From Chloroflexia bacterium (lineage in GTDB: Bacteria > Chloroflexota > Chloroflexia > Thermomicrobiales > UBA6265), in the NCBI GenBank assembly GCA_013696265.1, contig JACCYX010000389.1, forward strand, positions 1 to 6,269: DNA of 6,269 nucleotides, in the 5' to 3' direction. Every line of letters starts with the position of its first letter. Position 1 is the stretch's first letter. Positions 1-4,844 of this stretch are shown here, piece by piece. The notes under the pieces are model-generated. The model made no database searches. It had not been told where the DNA came from and saw nothing but the letters and a program-made list of their open reading frames with translations. The position numbers were made by a program, and so were the translations under genes.

Positions 1-413
1 CGGGCGAGATTCCGCTCATGGTCGGCTCGACCGGCGAGAAGATGCTTCGGTTGACCCTGCCCCATGTCGATCTCTGGAACATCTGGTACGCCGACTTCGG
101 CAATTCGGTCGACGGACTCGTTCCGCACCTGGAGCGGCTCGATGCCCTCTGCGAGGAGGTGGGCCGCAATCCCGCCGAAGTCGGTCGCACGGCCGCCGTG
201 CTCGTCACCGCACCAGGTGGATTGACCCGGTCGTCTGGCGCCGCGCGCGAGCGACACACCACCGGCATTAGCGGCAGCCCGGAAGAAGTGGCGGCTCACC
301 TGTTGGGGTTCCGCGACATTGGCATCAGCCACATCCAGATCGTGCTCGACCCGATCACGCCCGAGGCAATCGAGTGGCTGGCCCCGACGATCGACCGCGT
401 TCGCCAGGATTGA
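1..413 (+). CDS. LLM-class flavin/F420-dependent oxidoreductase, 3' part (5' truncated by window edge)
   Basis: The reading frame is open from base 3 (first codons G-E-I-P-L-M) to the TGA at 411-413, so 136 residues of a longer protein are visible. The opening segment, IPLMVGSTGEKMLRL then HVDLWN, matches the conserved 'P-[IL]-hydrophobic-[GV]-G-x-G-x-K-x-L-x-L...D-x-W-N' strand-helix of bacterial luciferase-like (LLM) monooxygenases and F420-dependent reductases, a TIM-barrel family of roughly 280-330 residues. The C-terminal part (GSPEEVAAHLLGFRDIGISHIQIVL) is the family's usual helix, in which a gate on group membership is followed by the last barrel strand. About half the protein, including the N-terminal cofactor and substrate residues, lies outside the window, so FMN cannot be separated from F420 and no substrate can be named. 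The ATG at 18 is an internal methionine, not a start. The gene converges on the thiol peroxidase with a 14-bp gap and no room for a classical terminator hairpin. Confidence 0.85.
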   Translation, partial: GEIPLMVGSTGEKMLRLTLPHVDLWNIWYADFGNSVDGLVPHLERLDALCEEVGRNPAEVGRTAAVLVTAPGGLTRSSGAARERHTTGISGSPEEVAAHLLGFRDIGISHIQIVLDPITPEAIEWLAPTIDRVRQD

Positions 414-427
414 CCATTCGCGTCAGG

Positions 428-979
428 TCATTCGACGGGCAATTCCCGGACCACGGCGACCGCCGCCTCGTAGTCCGGTTCCGTCATCTGATCCGGCACG
501 TACTCGGCGTAGGCGATCCGTTCGTGCCGATCGATCACGAACACCGCCCGCTGGAGCAGGCGCCACTCCTTCAGCAGCACTCCGTAGTCCTCGCCAAACG
601 CCACGTCCTTGTGCGCGGAGAGCGCTTCATGGTCTACATTTTCGGCGGCGCGCCATCGCGCCTGGGCAAAAGGAAGATCCATGCTCACGGTCATCACGAC
701 GACCTCGGGCGGCAAGTCTGGCAAGAGCGACTCCCAGTGCCGCGTTCCGGTGTGGCAGACGGGAGTGTCGAGCGAATTGACGACGTTGAGCAGCCGGATG
801 CGGCCCGCCGAATCGGCGAGCGTGACGTTTTTCACGGCGCCTGAAGCCGTATCGAACGCTTCGAGGTTGAACTCCGGCGCCGCGTCGCCGGAAGCGAGCC
901 GGCGTCCAACCACCGTCAGTTGCTCGTCGAACTCGAACGCCTCGCCCAATCGTGTTTCCATCTGGCGTAAATCTCGCAC
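428..979 (-). CDS. tpx: Thiol peroxidase (Tpx-type peroxiredoxin) lacking the resolving cysteine
   Basis: This is a cytoplasmic thiol-dependent peroxidase that reduces H2O2 and alkyl hydroperoxides. With the GTG start at 977-979 it has 183 residues; E. coli Tpx has about 168. The peroxidatic motif S-L-D-T-P-V-C is clear (Thr72, Cys75), followed by HTGTRHWE. The Tpx signature DLPFAQARW follows, and Arg144 in QRAVFVID aligns with the active-site Arg of E. coli Tpx. The position of the E. coli resolving cysteine (R-F-C-G-A-E) here reads R-W-R-A-A-E, so it is arginine, and Cys75 is the only cysteine in the protein. A one-cysteine mechanism using an external thiol is inferred. The start was chosen because GGAGG at 985-989 lies 5 nt before this GTG. 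An ATG at 961 (METRLGEAF) also fits family N-termini. The upstream ATG at 1045 would add 22 residues that do not resemble the family. The gene is divergent from the HAD gene. Confidence 0.9.
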   Translation of the reverse strand: MRDLRQMETRLGEAFEFDEQLTVVGRRLASGDAAPEFNLEAFDTASGAVKNVTLADSAGRIRLLNVVNSLDTPVCHTGTRHWESLLPDLPPEVVVMTVSMDLPFAQARWRAAENVDHEALSAHKDVAFGEDYGVLLKEWRLLQRAVFVIDRHERIAYAEYVPDQMTEPDYEAAVAVVRELPVE

Positions 980-984
980 ACGTT

Positions 985-989
985 CCTCC
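985..989 (-). promoter_or_regulatory. Shine-Dalgarno site deciding the tpx start
   Basis: Read on the minus strand this is GGAGG, followed by five bases (AACGT) and then GTG at 979-977. It favours the GTG as start over the in-frame ATGs at 1045 and 1024, neither of which has a comparable site, and over the ATG at 961, which is about 23 nt from this site. Confidence 0.6.
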
Positions 990-1025
990 ACGTTTGACTT
1001 CGTACACGGATCGCCAACAGCCATG

Positions 1026-1031
1026 TTTATA
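1026..1031 (-). promoter_or_regulatory. Possible -10 element of a tpx promoter
   Basis: The minus strand reads TATAAA in an otherwise GC-rich divergent intergenic region. Transcription starting about 7 nt downstream would leave a leader of roughly 40 nt before the GTG at 979, and would exclude the ATG at 1045 as a start. No good -35 is present at 17 nt spacing (TGGCGA, three of six matches), so this is weak evidence. Confidence 0.25.
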
Positions 1032-1068
1032 GCCGTGCCATCCATTATTCGCCATGCTGGCGTTCACC

Positions 1069-1072
1069 GAGG
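1069..1072 (+). promoter_or_regulatory. Ribosome binding site of the HAD hydrolase
   Basis: GAGG is followed by six bases (TTTTTC) and then the ATG at 1079, which supports that start codon. Confidence 0.5.
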
Positions 1073-1078
1073 TTTTTC

Positions 1079-1861
1079 ATGACCATTCCGAAGAATTCCC
1101 ATCGCGTGACGGCTTCACCCGGTGATCCATTGCCCGCCAATCAGTGCCTTCTGATCGATGCCGACGACACGCTGTGGGAAAACAACATCTACTTCGAGCA
1201 ATCGTTCGCTGATTTCGTGACCTTCCTCAACCATGAACACCTGACGAGCGCCGAGATTCAAACGATCTTGGACGAATTGCAGGTAGCGAACCGGGCCGCT
1301 CACGGCTACGGGGCGCGGTCGTTCGCCAAGAGCCTGCGAGACACGTTCCAGCACGTCACCGGCGAGCCCGACGATCACCCGGACCTCGACACAGTCGAAC
1401 GGTTCGGTCTCCGCATCCTCGATCAGCGATTCGAAATACTGGAGGGCGTGCGCGAGACGATCGACATGCTTAGGCCGCACCACCAGCTGATGCTGGTGAC
1501 GAAGGGCCACCGGGAGGAGCAGCAGGTCAAGGTCGAGCGGTCCGGCATCGAACAGTGTTTCGACGCGGTGGTGATCGTGGAGGAGAAGGACGAGTCAACC
1601 TACCGTTCGATCGTGGAGTCCCTCGACGTCAATCCCCGCCAGGTGTGGATGATCGGCAACTCGCCCCGGTCCGATATCAACCCCGCGCTCCGGGCGGGCA
1701 TCAACGCCGTCTACATTCCCCACCCGCGAACGTGGCACCTGGAAGTGGAAGAGGTGCTTTCCGGCTTCGCTCCCTCGCTGACCTTGCTCCGCCTCGCCCG
1801 GTTCAGCGAGTTGACGGGCGTCTTCGCGACCGACGAGCCGAATAGGCTTGCCACTTCTTGA
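1079..1861 (+). CDS. HAD-superfamily hydrolase (COG1011-like phosphatase)
   Basis: This is a 260-residue cytoplasmic Mg-dependent phosphohydrolase of the haloacid dehalogenase superfamily. All four HAD motifs are visible. Motif I is D27-A-D29-D-T (nucleophile Asp27, general acid/base Asp29). Motif II is Thr141 in LMLVTKGH. Motif III is Lys170 in VEEKDESTY. Motif IV is GNSPRSD (residues 193-199), with Asp199 as probable metal ligand and Asn194 where many relatives have Asp (GDS). The region between motifs I and II, about residues 35-120, is mostly helical in character and matches a C1-type cap. This layout resembles COG1011 phosphatases such as YjjG and YigB, which act on nucleotides or flavin phosphates, but the substrate here cannot be deduced. 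The start at ATG 1079 has a GAGG site 6 nt upstream; the first ~20 residues precede the core fold. It is divergent from tpx and stops 2 bp before an inverted-repeat element. Confidence 0.88.
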   Translation: MTIPKNSHRVTASPGDPLPANQCLLIDADDTLWENNIYFEQSFADFVTFLNHEHLTSAEIQTILDELQVANRAAHGYGARSFAKSLRDTFQHVTGEPDDHPDLDTVERFGLRILDQRFEILEGVRETIDMLRPHHQLMLVTKGHREEQQVKVERSGIEQCFDAVVIVEEKDESTYRSIVESLDVNPRQVWMIGNSPRSDINPALRAGINAVYIPHPRTWHLEVEEVLSGFAPSLTLLRLARFSELTGVFATDEPNRLATS

Positions 1862-2182
1862 CCGTCATTCCGAGCTTGCGAGGAATCCCTGCGCGAAGCG
1901 CTTCGGCCGACGGCCGTGCTGTAGTTGATCAACCAACGCCTCACCTCCCGTGGATCGACTGCGCCGTATTCGGCGGTTTAGGTATGTTGTATTGACGCTT
2001 GGCCTACGGATGAGATACGAGAAGGTGCTGGCCCTCCGAGTGCTGCTGTGCCTTTTGAGGCCCCGACTTCGTCGTCGAGCGCTTCGCCCAGGGATTCCTT
2101 CTGCGTCGGAATGACGTTTGGGCGATGAATTGGAGGTTCCTAGGAACGTTGAGCACCCCACTCATGGCGGCGGAAATCACCC
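1862..2182. other. Gene-free region between convergent HAD and histidine kinase genes
   Basis: These 321 bp separate the HAD stop codon (1859-1861) from the histidine kinase stop codon (2183-2185, minus strand). Most of it (1863-2116) is an inverted-repeat element, listed separately. The remaining 66 bp contain the perfect palindrome GTTCCTAGGAAC at 2136-2147. Open frames here, including one on the minus strand at 1865-2161, give arginine- and serine-rich products without motifs or ribosome binding sites, and I do not consider them genes. No convincing hairpin plus U-tract terminator was seen for either flanking gene. Confidence 0.7.
1863..2116. repeat. Non-coding element bounded by imperfect ~40-nt inverted repeats (MITE-like)
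   Basis: The left arm (1863-1902) begins CGTCATTCCGA and continues into GGAATCCCTGCGCGAAGCGCT. The right arm (2078-2116), read on the opposite strand, begins CGTCATTCCGA and continues into GGAATCCCTGGGCGAAGCGCT. The outer 11 bases are identical. The central 7-8 bases differ in sequence and by one base in length. The inner 21 bases differ at one position. The arms flank about 175 bp with no coding potential or transposase. Inside or adjoining the left arm is the palindrome CGAAGCGCTTCG (1894-1905). The 'GTCATTCCGA...GGAATCCCT' type resembles dispersed repeats I recall from Chloroflexota and other GC-rich genomes; this is recollection, not a search. It could be one MITE-like element or two copies of a short repeat in opposite orientation. 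No flanking target duplication is evident. Confidence 0.75.
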
Positions 2183-3625
2183 TTACCCAGTCGGCACGGC
2201 TGGCAGACGAAAGCCCACGACGGTACCTTCCCCGACCTTCGATTGCGCCCAGACTGTTCCGCGCTGCATTTCCACGAGCTGCTTGACGATGCTGAGACCC
2301 AATCCCGCGCCGCCTTTCTCGCCGATCGATTCGCCGCGATAATAGCGGTCGAAAATCTTGCCCAGCACCTCAGCCGGGATGCCAACTCCCGTATCGCGGA
2401 CCATGACTTCGACCCAACCTCTTCCTGCCACCTGGGCCTGCAGCACCACCACGCCGCCTTCGGGCGTGTGGCGCACGGCGTTGTGGAGGAGGTTGTTGAT
2501 GATTTGGGTGATCCTCGTCGGATCGCCGATCGCCTCGGGCAACGCCTCGGCAACCTGGGCATTCACGCTGACGCGCGCCGTTTTCAAGGCGTATGGCCGA
2601 ACCCCCGCGACCGCATCGTTGGCCAGCGTGGCGATGTCGACCGGGATCGCGGCGACCGGCAGGACACCCTCTTCGAGCCGGGAGAGCGTGAAGAGGTCGT
2701 CGATCAGGCGCGAGAGTGTCGCGGTTTCATGCGCGATGGCGTCGAATGACGTTTGGGGCGGGATGTCGTTGGTCCCATCTGCGTCGCGCTGGGCGTCGAG
2801 GTGCCCCCGGATCACGGCGATCGGAGTGCGCAAGTCGTGCGAGATGTTGGCCACGAACGCCCGGCGCTGGAGATCAGCGGCACCAAGGCGCGAGGTGAGA
2901 TAGTTGAACCTTTCCGCCAACCGGCCCAGCTCGTCGTCGGTGAGCACGGCCACCTTGCGGTCGAGGTGGCCGGCGGCGATCGCGTTCGACCCCTCTTCGA
3001 GTTCAGCAATCTGCTTCAACATCCGATTGGCGACGATCTGGCTCACGATCCGGGCGACCACGATGCCGCAGAGGGTAATGAGACCGATCTGCACCAGGAC
3101 GAAAACCGTGACGCCGAGAAATTGGGGTACGAGTTGGATCATGCCGCGAGGCGTGTATCCGCCGACGAAGTAGAGCACGGCGACGAGCATGAAGAAGCCG
3201 CCCGCCGCGTAGACCAGCGTGCTGGCGGTCACGGCGACGAGGTGGGACACCGCCAACCGGGTCCTGATCGACGACCGGACACGTTGCAGCAACGAGGGCG
3301 CATCCGCTGACGCCGCGGACCGTCCGTCGATCACGGGGCCTTCCTCGCGGGCGACGATCTGACTTACGATCCGGGCGACCACGATGACGCCGAGGGCAAT
3401 CAGCGCGATCGGGACCAGTACGAACGCGGTGGCGCCGACGAGTTGGGGCACGAGCTGGACCGGCGTGTATCCGAACATTACGTAGATCAGGGCGAGCAGG
3501 AGGAAGAATCCACCCGCCGCGAAGACCAGCGTGCTGGCGGTCACGGCTACGACGTGGCGGACTGTTAGCCGCGTCGTGATGGACGACCGGACGCCCTGCC
3601 GCGGCGGGGACTGTCGCTCGGTCAC
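2183..3625 (-). CDS. Sensor histidine kinase with tandemly duplicated two-helix membrane module
   Basis: This 480-residue inner-membrane HAMP histidine kinase is the partner of the regulator just upstream. Its GTG start (3623-3625) overlaps the regulator's stop in GTGA, which implies translational coupling. Predicted membrane helices lie at about 24-50, 57-82, 128-154 and 165-190. HAMP spans about 190-250. HisKA has the H-box ISHDLRTP with phospho-acceptor His263. HATPase_c has the N-box NNLLHNAVRHTP (Asn382), the G1 box DTGVGIP (Asp411), the F-box FDRYYR and the G2 box GGAGLGLS. All catalytic boxes look intact. Residues 12-92 and 116-199 are two copies of the same module (hand alignment 59 of 81 identical, plus a three-residue insertion RGM in copy 2). 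Related kinases usually have one helix pair. The loops between helices are under about 10 residues, so there is no periplasmic sensor domain, and the stimulus is probably sensed in the membrane or through a partner protein. Confidence 0.95.
   Translation of the reverse strand: MTERQSPPRQGVRSSITTRLTVRHVVAVTASTLVFAAGGFFLLLALIYVMFGYTPVQLVPQLVGATAFVLVPIALIALGVIVVARIVSQIVAREEGPVIDGRSAASADAPSLLQRVRSSIRTRLAVSHLVAVTASTLVYAAGGFFMLVAVLYFVGGYTPRGMIQLVPQFLGVTVFVLVQIGLITLCGIVVARIVSQIVANRMLKQIAELEEGSNAIAAGHLDRKVAVLTDDELGRLAERFNYLTSRLGAADLQRRAFVANISHDLRTPIAVIRGHLDAQRDADGTNDIPPQTSFDAIAHETATLSRLIDDLFTLSRLEEGVLPVAAIPVDIATLANDAVAGVRPYALKTARVSVNAQVAEALPEAIGDPTRITQIINNLLHNAVRHTPEGGVVVLQAQVAGRGWVEVMVRDTGVGIPAEVLGKIFDRYYRGESIGEKGGAGLGLSIVKQLVEMQRGTVWAQSKVGEGTVVGFRLPAVPTG
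3029..3280 (-). repeat. Copy 2 of the duplicated membrane module (within the histidine kinase)
   Basis: This segment encodes residues 116-199 (VRSSIRTRLA to SQIVA), two membrane helices leading directly into HAMP. It matches copy 1 at 3350-3592. A 25-base stretch at 3211-3235 is identical to 3523-3547 (offset 312), and a 21-base stretch at 3045-3065 is identical to 3366-3386 (offset 321). The 9-base difference in offset equals the inserted codons for RGM in the loop of this copy. Confidence 0.9.
3350..3592 (-). repeat. Copy 1 of the duplicated membrane module (within the histidine kinase)
   Basis: This segment encodes residues 12-92 (VRSSITTRLT to SQIVA). Its C-terminal end, VVARIVSQIVA, is identical to the helix-HAMP junction of copy 2. 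Here it is followed by a linker of about 23 residues (REEGPVIDGRSA...SLLQR) instead of a HAMP domain. This suggests copy 1 was produced by an in-frame duplication that stopped at the HAMP boundary. Confidence 0.9.
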
Positions 3626-4338
3626 GACGCATTGCCCGCGATCCGGGCGCTGAAGCGATAGCCGACGCCCCAGACGGTTTCGATGAAGTCGCCGGGCGAA
3701 TCCGGCCCGCCGAGTTTCTTGCGCAGGCGCTGGATGTGGCTATCGATCGTGCGGTCGAAGACGACCGCATCGTTGCCCCAGACCTCCTCCAGCAGGAACT
3801 CGCGGCTGAAGACACGCCCCTGGTTGCTGGCGAGCAACTTCAGGAGCGAGAACTCAGTGGCGGTCAGCATCACCCGCTGTCCCCCACTTGTCACTTCGTG
3901 GGCGGCGGTATCGATCGTCAAGTTGGGAAACGAGAGGAGTTCGGCGGCCTCGCGTGGCCGGGACTGTTCGCGGACCATTTCCGAACGGCGCAGGATCGCG
4001 CTGACGCGGGCCTGGAGCTCGCGCATCGAGAACGGCTTCGTCAGGTAGTCGTCGGCCCCAAGCTCCAACCCGAGCACCTTGTCGAGTTCCGTGGCCCGCG
4101 CCGTGAGCATCAGTATCGGCGTCGAGGTGGCGGCGCGCACGCGACGGGTCACTTCGATGCCGTCGAATCCGGGCAGCATGATGTCGAGCACGATGATGTC
4201 GGGATCGAGCGAGAGCGCCTTCTCGACCGCCGTTGGGCCATCGTACGCGGATGTCACTCGATGCCCGACCAGCTCCAATTCACGGCGGACCAGGGAAGCG
4301 AGTTCCTTCTCATCCTCCACCACCAGGATATGCGCCAA
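3622..4338 (-). CDS. OmpR/PhoB-family response regulator
   Basis: This 238-residue cytoplasmic DNA-binding regulator is presumably phosphorylated by the downstream histidine kinase. The receiver domain (about 1-115) has the acidic pocket Glu8/Asp9, phospho-acceptor Asp52 (VLDIMLPGFDG), Thr79 (LMLTA) and Lys101 (YLTKPF). After a linker, the winged-helix Trans_reg_C domain (about 140-231) shows the family pattern LTATEFSLLKLLASN, the EEVWG segment, the recognition helix with RTIDSHIQRLRKKLG, and the terminal hairpin ETVWGVGYRF. The start is TTG at 4336-4338. AGGGAGG lies 5 nt upstream, and the product begins MAHILVVEDE, as is usual for the family. The stop overlaps the kinase start by 4 nt, so the two are co-transcribed. 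The target genes are unknown; self-regulation is common in the family. Confidence 0.96.
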   Translation of the reverse strand: MAHILVVEDEKELASLVRRELELVGHRVTSAYDGPTAVEKALSLDPDIIVLDIMLPGFDGIEVTRRVRAATSTPILMLTARATELDKVLGLELGADDYLTKPFSMRELQARVSAILRRSEMVREQSRPREAAELLSFPNLTIDTAAHEVTSGGQRVMLTATEFSLLKLLASNQGRVFSREFLLEEVWGNDAVVFDRTIDSHIQRLRKKLGGPDSPGDFIETVWGVGYRFSARIAGNAS

Positions 4339-4343
4339 CAGAA

Positions 4344-4350
4344 CCTCCCT
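4344..4350 (-). promoter_or_regulatory. Strong Shine-Dalgarno site for the TTG-initiated response regulator
   Basis: The minus strand reads AGGGAGG, then TTCTG, then TTG at 4338. A near-consensus site at 5-nt spacing explains efficient use of the rare TTG start. Confidence 0.7.
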
Positions 4351-4405
4351 GTCCTACCAGACCACACCGATCCGAAATGACTGTGACGGATTGGATTTTC
4401 GTCCT

Positions 4406-4468
4406 GGTAGCGGCAGAGCTTGTCTCTGCCTTGGTTCTGGAATGGCAGAGACAAGCTATGCCATTACC
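4406..4468. repeat. Long hairpin repeat between small membrane gene and response regulator
   Basis: The left arm 4406-4430 and right arm 4444-4468 are inverted copies of 25 nt with 22 matches. The inner 14 bases (AGCTTGTCTCTGCC) are perfect, and the loop is 13 nt. It lies in the 161-bp gap upstream of the response regulator. On the minus strand it is followed by AGGACGAAAATCC and no U-tract, so it is not a standard intrinsic terminator for the upstream small gene. The sequence resembles short dispersed repeats I recall from Chloroflexota-like genomes (unverified). A role in mRNA processing or stability is possible but only inferred. Confidence 0.75.
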
Positions 4469-4499
4469 GTTTTCGCGAAGCGTTGTTCCGATCTTCGTA

Positions 4500-4679
4500 T
4501 CATGCGGCGTGCAGGTGCTCCGGACGGTCCGACTCGCCAGGAATCCGCTCGATAAGCACCAGCGGAGTCGTCTTGGTGGCTTTCGCCGGTCTGGTTTCGA
4601 TCAATGCCGGCGCGACCGCCATCGCCGCGAACAACAAGCCGACGAGCGTGACAATCGTAATGGCGACAATGTTCATCAT
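4500..4679 (-). CDS. Small single-pass membrane protein, unknown family (59 aa)
   Basis: The product is 59 residues starting MMNIVAITIV. One hydrophobic helix spans about residues 3-27 (through LVGLLFAAMAVAPAL). A polar tail follows with basic residues (RPAKATK), a short hydrophobic patch (PLVLIERIP) and the ending PEHLHAA. The start at ATG 4677-4679 is supported by GGAGAG at 4685-4690 with 5-nt spacing; the adjacent second ATG (4674-4676) would give 58 residues. An in-frame upstream ATG at 4730 lacks such a site and would add a charged, atypical N-terminus that crosses a palindrome. There is no lipobox cysteine and no convincing signal-peptidase site, so an anchored peptide with its tail probably outside is favoured. 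It sits upstream of the response regulator in the same orientation, separated by 161 bp with a hairpin. I do not recognise the family; a role as accessory to the two-component system is speculation. Confidence 0.6.
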   Translation of the reverse strand: MMNIVAITIVTLVGLLFAAMAVAPALIETRPAKATKTTPLVLIERIPGESDRPEHLHAA

Positions 4680-4684
4680 GTCAT

Positions 4685-4690
4685 CTCTCC
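4685..4690 (-). promoter_or_regulatory. Ribosome binding site of the small membrane protein gene
   Basis: The minus strand reads GGAGAG, then ATGAC, then ATG at 4679. This is the main sequence evidence that the small frame is translated and where it begins. Confidence 0.55.
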
Positions 4691-4705
4691 GTTGAGGACC
4701 GGGTG

Positions 4706-4723
4706 ATCGCTCGCCCGAGCGAT
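4706..4723. promoter_or_regulatory. Perfect 8-bp-arm palindrome in the leader of the small gene
   Basis: ATCGCTCG and CGAGCGAT are separated by CC. It lies 26 bp upstream of the small gene's ATG. It could be an operator for a dimeric regulator, or form a tight stem in the mRNA leader near the ribosome binding site. No match to a specific known operator is claimed. Confidence 0.4.
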
Positions 4724-4768
4724 GGTACATGAGTCATTGTGCCGGCCGGTTGTCGCGTGCCGGACTCC

Positions 4769-4812
4769 AATCTGTTGCAATCCGGCGGCGGGTTATCGCA
4801 AATCTGTCACAA
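4769..4812. promoter_or_regulatory. Pair of 12-bp direct repeats upstream of the small gene (possible regulator binding sites)
   Basis: AATCTGTTGCAA (4769-4780) and AATCTGTCACAA (4801-4812) match at 10 of 12 positions and are 32 bp apart start to start, about three helical turns. They are framed by inverted 7-mers GGACTCC (4762-4768) and GGAGTCC (4814-4820). The location, between the kinase stop and the small gene, is where a minus-strand promoter would be expected. Direct repeats on one face of the helix are typical of OmpR-family sites, so self-regulation by the regulator encoded at 3622-4338 is an inference. Confidence 0.35.
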
Positions 4813-4844
4813 CGGAGTCCAGGACACCGAACGCAAATCCCGCG

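Noticed and set aside
374..844. Plus-strand frames opposite the thiol peroxidase
   Set aside because: The thiol peroxidase on the minus strand has clear catalytic motifs; the overlapping plus-strand products have none.
994..999. TTGACT as a -35 box for the HAD gene
   Set aside because: No -10-like hexamer occurs at 16-18 bp spacing; the nearest AT-rich hexamer is over 20 bp away.
1079..1861. GNS in HAD motif IV considered as a sign of an inactive enzyme
   Set aside because: Asp199 a few residues later can supply a metal ligand, and motifs I, II and III are intact, so there is no reason to call it inactive.
1865..2161. Minus-strand 98-codon frame across the inverted-repeat element
   Set aside because: The product is Arg/Ser-rich without motifs, and the frame spans both repeat arms. 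It is better explained as non-coding element sequence.
2753..3310. A 185-codon plus-strand frame rich in Asp, Glu and His
   Set aside because: It is antisense to the histidine kinase, and its charged composition is the mirror of the hydrophobic helices. No ribosome binding site or motif was seen.
3029..3592. The duplicated stretch considered as a CRISPR or microsatellite repeat
   Set aside because: There are only two copies, each over 240 bp, both in frame and encoding membrane helices; it is an intragenic domain duplication.
4420..4695. A plus-strand 91-codon frame with a hydrophobic stretch, opposite the small membrane gene
   Set aside because: Its start falls inside the hairpin repeat, and no good ribosome binding site precedes it. 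Its hydrophobic part mirrors the minus-strand helix, which has a proper GGAGAG site.
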